Positions 55,401-64,000 of a DNA stretch of 64,000 bases are shown piece after piece. Origin of the DNA: Corticium candelabrum (taxonomy: Eukaryota; Porifera; Homoscleromorpha; Homosclerophorida; Plakinidae); NCBI RefSeq assembly GCF_963422355.1, contig NC_085085.1:8733664-8797663 (forward strand). The letters are read 5' to 3'. The first letter of the stretch is position 1. Each line of letters opens with the position of its first letter. Position numbers and translations under genes: made by a program. The notes below the pieces were generated by a model. That model was not told where the DNA came from. It saw nothing but the letters and a program-made list of their open reading frames with translations, and searched no databases.

Positions 55401-58400
55401 CTGCTGTGCATGTCCTGTCACTGCAAGCTTGAAAATATCAAAGAACTGAAGCTGAAACTAAAACTAAGATGTGTGCGTACACCAGAGTCTTTATCACGGC
55501 TCTGGTGTGCACTTAGCTGCTCGCGAGGATTTCACACGCATGCAATCAGCATTATTGCACTTAGCACAAGCAATTATTGCTAAACCAATCAGAATATACA
55601 ATCGACATTCCGGGTGTAAGGAGCTGATTGGCTTAGAAGGCTATTTCCGAAATCATTTTAGTATTGACTTGGTCCAGACTAGAGTTTGCACGGTTTGCGC
55701 GCTCTCTGGTCTGGAAGTTTGAGGCTACGGGTATTTTACCCTCTTCAGAAGAGGACAGAAGAGCTTCCGCATGTGCAGTCAGTATCCATTTTGCACTTAA
55801 ACGGCGACTTTGATTATATGGTTCTGTTCATGATGAGCAAACCTTTGGTCTAGCAACCTTACTGTGCAGGCACCATCTCTTCCAATCTCTTCTGTTTGTA
55901 TTAGTGAAAATGCCTTTTGCACACCTTTAGCTGTACCGTTTTCTCCTGCACCTTTCTAGAATAGTCTTCCAGAAGAGCCAGAAGTGGTAAAGAAATGCAC
56001 CCCGTGTTTGTTTATTAGTAAATACCTTTTAGGGCAAATTAGTGCCCCTGTAATAAATGACAATTTTGTTTGCTGTTTAACTCTTTGCATGTATTGTGTA
56101 CAGGTTGTTTCTTGCTGTAAATTTGCATGGTGGGCATATAGTTAAATAATTGCTAGTTTCCATAATTGATTTTCAAGAATGATTCTTGATCTTGCGTCTC
56201 TCTTAAATGCATTGTGCAAGGGAGTCAGCTTTCACTGAACAGCAATTACGGGTTTTTGTGGATATCATAGTATTGAAACATGCAGATGTGGTGATCAAAG
56301 CTATGTGGCACTTATGAAGCAGTATGCAGACATCCAGGTTGTCTTTCAGTGTTCATAGAGAACTTCTTTATATTATGTGTGAACACCAATATATGAATTT
56401 AAATAGCAAATGTCTGCTAAGACCAGCACAAGGTTGTTTCGAAGAGGGTCATATTTTTTGAGATTATCCGTGTACAGAGCTGCAATCAGACCGGTTTTGT
56501 AAAAGAAATGATGTATATGCTTGCTATATGTGGTAATTATTAGTCATGACATCATTGATTGATAGTGTTTATTTTTGCTCAATGTAGCATATGTAATTGT
56601 AAGAATACTTACGTTTTGTTTTTTAGTTTTCTTTATTTGATTATGTAAAATGAAAATGATTTGTGGAGTATTTAGTAGGCTATTTGGTTATTGTGCTATA
56701 ATTTCACTGGACATTGAGCTACTCTTTGTTTAGGGAGGTTTTGACTGGTGAAGATGACACAAAGTTATACTTTGAAAAGCTACATATGTGTAAGTTGAGT
56801 ATTAAATGTGGATTTAATACAAATAAGTCAATTGGGTATGTAATTGAACATATAGCTTTATGTAGTGCAGGTATAGGAACAAAAGCAGAGTAATTTTTGA
56901 ATGGCAAACAATATAATTATTGTTTGTGTTAGGTTTAGCTATGAGCCATAAGAAATAAGACTATGTAAATGTCACGTGATTTGCATGCAGTGTACAGTAC
57001 TCAAAATATTTGACTTGAATGACTTCCGGTTTGTGACTTTGTATGCAGATGATTGGTCGGCTATGTCTGTCATACTCAGGAATGTGTCATGCCCTTAGTG
57101 TGATCTAATCATCAAGCAGTAGTAGAAAAATAAGTCAATGGGGTATGTAATTGAACATATTATACCTGTGTGTAATACAGAAAACGTACATTGTTGATAA
57201 ACAGTGGGTGTATAGGAAGAATAGCAGAGTAATTTTAAATGGCAAACAATTATTGTTTGAGATTAATTTAACTGTTAGTTGCAGCTATGATCTTAAGAAA
57301 CAAGACTTTGTAAAAGTTATGTGACTTCGCGTATAGTGTACTTAAATTAAAATATATGGCTTGATTGACTTTGGGTTAGTGACTATGCATGCATGTGGTT
57401 GGTTGGTCAGCTCTGTCTGTCATGCTCACGAATATATACCCTTAGAGTGATCCAATCACCAAGCTGTATTTGCAATTGGTCGTATATGGCAAATAGAGAC
57501 ATGGCCAAATTGCCAATCAGATCTACCAACATTCACCAGAGCAGTCTAATTTTATGTTTTCATTGCAAGGTGTTGTCAGAAATGAATAACAAAACCTACC
57601 CATCTGCATCTGCGAATGCTAATCAATTGCTGTCGTGGCTCATGACGTTATCAGGGAACCTAACATTGCATAACCATGAGCGACATTTGTGATAATCTTG
57701 TTGCTTTGTTAAAAAACTTTGGTCAAATGAAACAGCAGTCGCTTTGTATAATTTTATATTTTACAAGCTTAGAAGCAATTCAGCGTCTAAATTCATAAAT
57801 TATTTGGGATAATTTTGTTGCGGTGTTGAGAATTAAGGCTCATAGCTGTGGAAGCGAGGGTATACACACAGCTTTAGTTAATAGTAGTTGTTTTTTTGTA
57901 GTAGGTATATTTGTATTAGTGCGTTGATGCTGTAAAGAAAACTTTGGTTGGAGTTACAGTTGTTGTTATCTTATTGTAAGTTTGGGTACATTGTTAGATC
58001 TAGTATGTGAGGTTTCTGGCCATTTTACACTAAGATTGTTCAGTTGCCTGATTTACCGTTTTCTTTTAGGTAATAAGCATTTGTCTTAGCTTGCTATGTT
58101 CTTGAAATTTGGAGTTGGTGCATAAATTCCTTGAGCATCTTTAAGTCTTAATTATTGTCTACCAGTGAAGTTACTTGTAATATCTTTGCCAGGAGGTTGT
58201 TTTTATAGGCATTGGTTTGTTTGTTTGTTTGTTTGTTGGTTGGTTGGTTGGTTGGTTTGTGGGCAGGATTACTATAAAATGTGTGGATGGATTTGATGAA
58301 ATTTGACTGGATGATAGAAGTTTGATAGAGGTACAATTGATTATTTTTGGGATTAATCCAAATCAGGGTTTCATTTCGAGGGGTCAACTTTTCTTAGAAC

Positions 58401-59902
58401 TTTTTGACGAGAAGAGTGAAATGACTTTCAATTTTGCTACTGCACGTCTCTATCATCTCCGTAAGTAGTAAACATGTTGTCTTTTGCTGTAGAGCTTTTT
58501 CTTGAATACATTTGCTCAGATGTATTTGATAGTGATATATATGGGCTGAGCATTAAGGTTAGTTGTGGCGTCTTTTTTGTGGATGGATTTTGATGAAATT
58601 TGGCAGGATGATGGAATTTTGAAGAACAATCAATTAGTTTTGGGACTAATTTGATGTCATTTAATTAAAGAGTGTACATGCTTAGGTGAACACAACCTTT
58701 TAAAGACGATGAAATGCATATGCACTAGCGTGAGTGTGCGCCTTTAAGCGAGTACAAAATTTGTTATGACATATATCAAGTGTAATGTGACAATGTGTAA
58801 ATTTGAAGGGACAGGATTTAATCTAACATGCTCATGCTGCATGGAGAATGCTTTTATACATGACTACACCCTGTCATGTTGTATATGAGGTATTTGTGTT
58901 GTTATGAGTTGTATATTTTGTTGTTGAGAACAAGCTAGTAGATTTGTAGTCTCTGGCAGCATACACTGTAGTGAGATTCCGATCAAGCTAGTTGCACAAG
59001 TGCCTTATCAAGACAACTTTGTAGAAACTGTTTCAAGCCTAGCACTGTTTCATCTATTCCCTCTTGTGGCTAGTTGCTGGTCTTTGCTTGTATCACATGT
59101 ATCACTTGTACTGTATCACAGTTGGAAGGCTGTTGTACTAAACACACAATACTTTGACATGCCTCTAGGTTTACAAGACGAAACTTTGAAGTCTTTGCGT
59201 ATTCATTAGGTGATTGTATTTTGATGTGGGAGATGGGTGCATCCAAAGAGCTTCAGGTGGTAACGCTTGTTAGACAATGTTTAGTTGGGCATCAATTCTA
59301 AACGCTTAAATGGTGCAAAGCAATGCCATGTACATTAATCTTGAATGGTGTCATAACTCAATTTGTGTTGCCTGTTAGGAGTAATCCTGGGAGAACTCTG
59401 GTGTTAACCTAAATTTAATATTAAATATTATAAAAGCTTTAGGCTTATGGTAGGGTTTGGAGGTTACACGAGTGAACAGACTCTTTCTTGCACTCAAAAT
59501 TGTACACTGAATATGCTCTTGTCAATCCTATACTATAATACGCCAACCCACGCTTCCGTCTGTCTGGATGAATGGATGTTGGTAATGTGCCAATTGACAC
59601 GACGTCGGTCTCGGATCGTCGCAAAACGCAGCGGAAGGGTTGAGATCGGCAGTTGGAGGCAAACGGTCAAGTCGGATTTTGCCCGGACTGCCTCCGACGG
59701 CCAGAAACGAGACTTTGGCGGTTTGAAATGGGATGCCCTGGAGTTTGTTTGTTTAATTAGCTGAATATGGGGATGCTATGTGCGCTTGCCAGCCACTGTA
59801 CTTCGCCAGTCGGAGAGCTGGTGCATCTTCTTCGCTGCATGACGTGTAGCGTGTAGGCAGTGGGATGCTAGGAGACAGAACTCTGACTCGAGGGAATACA
59901 AT

Positions 59903-59944
<42 letters not shown>

Positions 59945-61515
59945 ACGCGTGTGTGTGCGTGTGCCGCTTCTGCATATGCACATGTGTGTTGTCTCGAGTA
60001 ACACGTGGACCCGTCCTACAGTGAATTTGTGAGATGGGGGCTACTCTGGTTCGTGCCAAATAATGGACGACTGGCGAAAGTTAATTTTTACGTTTTCTTT
60101 GCTTAGGTAGCTACTACTATCTAGGTGCTAGCGCAGTTCCTACTACCCATAGGGCTTGTGAGGGCTAGTAAAAAGTAGAATTCTGTGATTTTGCGGTTAT
60201 TGTTTTGACTTTTTTTTGGACAAATTAGTGAGAGCTATTGTCTCACTATTGACTTGGGAGCTAATGGAGAAAGAGTTTATTATGAATTTTAGTTACTATA
60301 CTTGCCTTAATTTTTGTACAAATTGGGTGTGAGCAGAGTGGTGGACTTCTTGCAAGAGTTATGATCTAAACTGGTACAATTTTTTCTTGTAGCTGGTAGC
60401 AAAGTGTATGTGGTCTCGTACCCATACACTTCTAGTAGCATTATGGAATTCCAACCAGACACGGCTAGACCTGAATTTGATCAGAATGTGATGGTCTTAT
60501 CAAATGAGTACATTTTGAGTCAGGTGAGATATATGTGAATCTGTTGCATTTGTGCACATATTAGATAACAGATATTGATAAGCATTTGAAGACTGAAACA
60601 AAGACTGTGGATTACCACTATACTGCAGTGGAGCCTTGTTCTAATGACCTGATGGAATTACTTACGTCCAGCTAGCATACACTTAGCTATTAAGAGGCAG
60701 ACATTTTAGTTTTTATGCACTAATTTTGAGGGTTCTGCAGCCACTTCCTTAGTCAGTTAGTTTTAATGTACTAAAGGCAGTTTAAAGGAACACATCCTCA
60801 TGTGCAAGGGAGCTTTGCTGTTACCACTGCACAAATTTATTTTGCAGCACAAACGTGTACATTACTCATTTACCGTATAACCGGTTATATCTGCGATCAT
60901 AATATGTCTGCGAATTCTGCAAAGAAATCACGGAATGCACAAATAAAATTTGCAGATATTTAGGCTTATCCTCGGAGGACCGGGACGTCACTGTTGTCCA
61001 TGTGTATACCAGTAACTGTCTTCCTGGTTGGAATGCAGGAATTTAATTTGCAGTAATTAAATCTGTAAATTCTGAAATTGACAAAATTTGAGACCACGGA
61101 AATAACCGGTTATACTGTATATACTGCTTGCAGAATGTGGCACATAATATGTCAGTCGTTTCTAGTAACAGTGAATTTCAAAGACGAATGATCTTTGTGT
61201 GTCAACAGTGCAGTTGCTTAGATAACTTTTATGCATGTTTTGTGGTGTCTTTGTGCCTCTCTGCTGTTTTGTTTTCTTTTTGTACTAGAAATCTTACATC
61301 ATGATGATGACTTTCAGGATGCAAAAAAGCATTAGTGCATGACCATCATGGGAATAGGATGAGATGTTCTGTGAAATTTACATTAAAGTGTACTTTAAAA
61401 TCAAGGTTGCAAAATTTCTCATGTGGAGTTTTCTCTGTCGTCAAATTTTTGGTCTAATGCTGCTTAACTTTTTTTCATCTTGCTTATGTAATAGTCTGAG
61501 TTTGCAGGTGCTCGA

Positions 61516-61603
<88 letters not shown>

Positions 61604-62061
61604 ACATATGTGCATGCATGGGTGCATGTGTGTGTATGCACGTGCGTTAGTGCGCACGCACCTGTGTGTGTTTGTGTGTGTTTAGTTGTTTATTTTTATT
61701 AGATTACTGATTCTACTGGATCAGCAAGGTTGTATGTCTCTTACAAGAGAGGTCGATTTGTTGTTGCTCGCTTTCCACTTCAGCAACAGCTGATTGAAAA
61801 GGTGATGTGTTGTATATTTGTTTCTGAGCTTTATGTATATCGTCTATAACAGGTATGTATTTCAATTTGTGTATGTAGGATTATTTGTTGGTGGATGCAT
61901 CTGAACATCAGGTGTTTGTAGCTGTCAACCATCGATCTAATCTCACCAGTTTGTACATGTCAGAAACTAAGGGCATTTCCTACACTCTTACACTTGGAGA
62001 TGTTGTGACAACAAGTGACTCATCATGGAATTCTAACACTGCCAGGGTCCAACTCTATCGT
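49434..62061 (+). CDS. SORL1-like: SorLA-like VPS10-domain sorting receptor (5' part of gene)
   Basis: Exons 49434-49703 (ATG; signal peptide 'VARLLVFISSTLCLHV'; then 'RLAIVHWSGENSS'), 54404-54500 ('SIDYGYTFNNDNTKVN'), 54603-54764 ('LIFVGKIAHVLYITENEG'), 54986-55053 ('LYVSTDYGKTWISLG'), 56734-56789 ('WEVLTGEDDTKLYFEKLHM'), 60393-60523, 61703-61801 ('LYVSYKRGRFVVARFP') and 61879-62061 ('DASEHQVFVAVNHRSNLTSL'). From 54404 onward all joins keep phase. The two Asp-box blades, 'AIVHW' and 'DASE.QVF' follow the order of the VPS10 ten-bladed propeller and are closest to SorLA. One short exon between 49703 and 54404 is missing from my model, and the rest of the propeller and all downstream domains lie beyond 62061, probably outside the window. 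Such receptors sort cargo between Golgi, endosome and surface. The alternative upstream ATG at 49359 lacks a signal peptide at its start. Confidence 0.85.
49704..54403. other. Large first intron(s) of the SorLA-like gene
   Basis: 4.7 kb of AT-rich sequence with no recognised transposase or RNA gene. It should hide one small exon (about 25 codons, joining 'GENSS' to 'SIDYG') that I could not place. It carries repeat I copy 1 (50690-52170). Confidence 0.55.
50690..52170. repeat. Intronic repeat I, copy 1
   Basis: Ordered blocks shared with 58360-59190: 'AACTTTTTACTAGAAAAATGAGATGG' type (50738), 'GGTGAACACAAAAGCCTTT' type (50860) and 'GCTTTGACATGCCCCTGAG' type (52142). The spacing here is longer than in copy 2, so later insertions are likely. 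Non-coding. Confidence 0.5.
55080..55725. mobile_element. TA-flanked MITE, copy 2 (646 bp), in a SorLA-like intron
   Basis: TIRs start GCCTCGAATTTCCAGACCAG and end CTGGTCTGGAAGTTTGAGGC; flanked by TA (55078-55079, 55726-55727). Same family as 10104-10617. It begins only 27 bases after the splice donor of exon 54986-55053. Confidence 0.85.
56940..57120 (+). repeat. Dispersed repeat R2, copy 2 (5' part)
   Basis: Matches the first 180 bases of the R2 repeat at 2800 ('GTAAATGTCACGTGA', 'GACTTCCGGT', 'GGCTATGTCTGTCAT'). It is truncated, and copy 3 follows it closely. Confidence 0.65.
57290..57870 (+). repeat. Dispersed repeat R2, copy 3
   Basis: Aligns with 2820-3470 nearly end to end, including 'TATGGCAAATAGAGACA'-type and 'GGCTCATAGCTGTGGAAGCG' blocks. 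It lies in the intron between exons 56734-56789 and 60393-60523. Confidence 0.7.
58213..58258. repeat. (TTTG)n/(GGTT)n microsatellite
   Basis: Five TTTG units followed by five GGTT units, at the start of intronic repeat I copy 2. Confidence 0.93.
58360..59190. repeat. Intronic repeat I, copy 2
   Basis: Counterpart of 50690-52170: 'AACTTTTTGACGAGAAGAGTGAAATG' (58397), 'TTAGGTGAACACAACCTTTT' (58683), 'TTTGACATGCCTCTAGG' (59154). Same order and strand. Confidence 0.5.
59907..59961. repeat. (TG)n microsatellite with CG interruptions
   Basis: TG tract with a GCGCACGCG interruption. The preceding 59580-59760 is unusually GC-rich for this intron and has no recognised function. Confidence 0.93.
60871..61121. 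mobile_element. MITE with TACCGTATAACCGG tips (about 250 bp)
   Basis: Starts TACCGTATAACCGGTTATAT and ends AATAACCGGTTATACTGTAT. Inner blocks rich in 'TTTGCAGATAT/TCTGTAAATTC' are also roughly inverted. It is flanked by TA-rich sequence, so the exact duplication is unclear. It lies in the intron between exons 60393-60523 and 61703-61801. Confidence 0.75.
61517..61602. repeat. (GT)n microsatellite
   Basis: Pure GT tract 100 bases upstream of a SorLA-like exon, followed by degenerate GTGCATG repeats. Confidence 0.96.
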
Positions 62062-62946
62062 GTATGCTATTATCATTTCTAGTCATTGCTGTTAATTGAT
62101 AAAATTGTGGGTTACCTATTGCATTTAATGAAACTCTAGCATACTATGTTGATGGGGTGTATGGTTTACAATATAGTAGTTATTGGTTTTGATTGAACGT
62201 GGTTGTAAATTAAAATTACATTCATGATTTGATATTTAGTAACTTAGTTTACATTGTTATAAATTGTGTAAAATTAGATATTCAGTGGTGGGTTTAGGAT
62301 TTCACAGGGAAAGCACCACTTGCAGGCTTGGTACCAAAGAAGTCACATAGTTGAATACGTGTATTAAAGTATTGTTGATTGTATTATGCTAAGAGTGTCA
62401 TGCCTTTTGTGAAGTTGAAACAGACGAGCAATTGCATATTTATGCTTCACGATAAGCCATTGCTGTAGGGCAAAAAATCTGCTCAAAGAAGGGACAGTAT
62501 ACTTTTTCTAGTCTGAGGCTGCAAACGAAAGTCATGTGACAACTCTCACATTGTGCAAGCTGCCATACTTCTCAGGTGGCTGGGGATGAGGAGAAAAGAC
62601 CCGTTTTTCCACAGCCGAGAAAAGTTTTGGATGTGAGTTCAGCAACAGTCAAAGCAGCAAATGATGGTGGTGCTCTGTTACTGAAGGACTGCACTCAGGG
62701 TGCACATATTTACCAAAAATGCATATGTCCATGTGACTACATCAGATACAGTGCAGTTGAATGGCTGCAGACTGCTCAGATGCAATCATGCACATTCGTT
62801 ATCTTTGGCATATGACTTTACTGGACACACCCATCTTTGGCGTGGGTAATAGTTTTGTGGAAACTTACACTACTGCAAATACCGTATTGTTGCAAATAAG
62901 AAAGCCCTGCTTATTTCTGTATAAGCTGAATTGGAATCCAGGCTAA
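62062..62946. other. Unassigned, probably intron of the SorLA-like gene
   Basis: A GTATGC donor follows the last recognised exon, but no next exon with VPS10 similarity is visible. An open stretch at 62576-62815 has no family resemblance. The gene continues outside the window or was broken here. Confidence 0.4.
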
Positions 62947-63224
62947 AGGCTGGTTCACAATACGCGACAGAGAGTAATCCATTCCATTCCGTCAAATCAC
63001 ATCAAACGTGCCGCTTGAGATGGACGATGGATAGATTACTTGATGGAGCGTTGACACACGGATAGAATCAATTCTATTTTGTCTGCTAGTGCAAAACGAG
63101 GATGCTGTAATCATGTAGCACGGGAATGGTAATTATTGGAACGGGATGTACACATATTGTGAACACGACGGAGAGCTGTCCATCACGGTCCATCACATCT
63201 CTGTCTCATATTGTGAACCAGCCT
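62947..63224. mobile_element. MITE with TTCACAATA tips, copy B (278 bp)
   Basis: Begins AGGCTGGTTCACAATACGCG and ends CATATTGTGAACCAGCCT, with an exact 3 bp duplication TAA (62944-62946, 63225-63227). Three-base TWA duplications are typical of PIF/Harbinger-type elements. The tip is shared with the MITE at 31996-32167. Confidence 0.88.
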
Positions 63225-63227
63225 TAA

Positions 63228-63674
63228 TATTTAAGACCGGCTTATATTATTTTGACAGGCTTATATGCCATTCGAACACGTGAAGGTATAGAAATGACAA
63301 TCATATACCACTTGCAGAAACAAGGTTTGTTAAGATGTATAGACATGACTCAGAGCGGAATATAAGGGAATTTTTTTTGTCTGGACAAACAGGTTTGCCA
63401 AAGCCACGCCCATTTAGACCACGCCCATCCTAACAAATTTTGACCCCGCAAACAACACTTTATTTCTATTATTTGACATATATACAAAGCATGACAATAA
63501 CCAGAACAACTTTGAGACAACATACCTGGAAAGCAATCTTTTATTGCGTTACAATAAAGTGAAAAAATTATGGAACCTCAAAAGACAAACTTGGAAGTGC
63601 ACTATAATTATGTGAGACAATAGCAGAACATTAACAGGGAAACCTAGCACAACAATGTGCAAATTTGTATTCAG
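63228..63674. other. Unassigned spacer
   Basis: Contains a doubled 'CCACGCCCAT' (63405 and 63421). Probably the 3' non-coding end of the hAT element to the right. Nothing else supported. Confidence 0.35.
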
Positions 63675-64000
63675 TCAGACCTTCTGGAAAACTGTTTGTA
63701 GACGCGGTCCTAGAGGATTATGCCACATGTCCCAGTCATCTAAACTAAAGCTGCTAGTGCTATCGTCTTGGGTCAACTCTCCAGTTTTCCTTGCTCAGTA
63801 TTGCTTTCTGAAACCTTGATTAGGACAGCAGTTGGTTTTGCATTGTTTTCACCACAGCCGAATAGCGGCGTCAGCGTGAAAGTCTTGAAGTGATGGTCTT
63901 TCATGGTATACTTCCATAAGGTCAGACAAGGTGGTGTTGCTCATGCTGGTGTGCCGGTCTTTCTTTATCAGTTTCAGCGATGAAAACATCCTTTCAACAT
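63675..64000 (-). pseudogene. hAT transposase C-terminus (runs off the window)
   Basis: On the minus strand, 'VERMFSSLKLIKKDRHTSMS' followed by 'TTLSDLMEVYHE' is the hAT dimerisation signature. It continues (with one frameshift around 63800) to 'FSLDDWDMWHNPLG' and the stop at 63675-63677. It is of a different hAT subgroup from the gene at 26.6-31.2 kb. Most of it lies to the right of the window. Confidence 0.75.

Noticed and set aside
62576..62815. Open frame as a further SorLA-like exon
   Set aside because: It resembles no VPS10 segment and has no matching splice acceptor in the needed phase.

Overview
The window is eukaryotic nuclear DNA from an animal, most likely an early-branching one such as a sponge or cnidarian. 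The evidence is spliced genes with GT..AG introns, a SorLA-type VPS10 receptor gene, a receptor kinase with an animal-like modular ectodomain, long (CA)n/(ACAG)n/(TATG)n microsatellites, and a dense, varied load of animal-type transposable elements (Ginger, hAT with a TTF zinc finger, Gypsy, LINEs with two kinds of endonuclease, and many MITEs). The species itself is an inference. I see no bacterial operon, rRNA or CRISPR.

Three probable host genes can be modelled. (1) A plus-strand gene whose product I do not recognise has frame-consistent exons between 6348 and 11765. (2) A minus-strand two-exon gene (17690 to 12975) encodes a 1184-residue membrane receptor: signal peptide, kelch-like ectodomain, cysteine-rich and EGF-like modules, one transmembrane helix and a TKL-type kinase domain. 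(3) A plus-strand gene (49434 to at least 62061) encodes the N-terminal half of a SorLA/sortilin VPS10 receptor in eight recognised exons with matching splice phases; its large introns hold MITEs and older repeats.

Nearly everything else is mobile DNA. 0.3-2.7 kb: degenerate APE-type LINE. 4.4-5.4 kb: long-inverted-repeat foldback element. 9.5-10.8 kb: TIR element with a nested TA-flanked MITE. 18.3-22.7 kb: a Ginger-type DNA transposon with matching termini, a CCGG target duplication and a seven-exon open frame encoding a Gypsy-like integrase, ULP1 protease and PHD finger. 23.3-26.6 kb: LINEs with a restriction-like endonuclease, embedded in (ACAG)n. 26.6-31.2 kb: a hAT gene split by a 2.3 kb foldback element that carries a RecQ helicase fragment and made a perfect 9 bp duplication. 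32-34 kb: MITEs and palindromes. 36.7-41.5 kb: an unclassified element with 1.3 kb inverted repeats that contain the 5' part of its own large unidentified ORF. 42.0-49.3 kb: a three-level nest (Gypsy LTR element > TIR element > second Ginger transposon), each level with its own target duplication. 62.9-64 kb: a MITE and the end of another hAT gene.

The strongest candidates for new biology are the 36.7-41.5 kb element, the RecQ-carrying foldback element, the two Ginger elements with apparent CCGG target choice, the (ACAG)n-associated LINE, and the kelch-EGF-TKL receptor.
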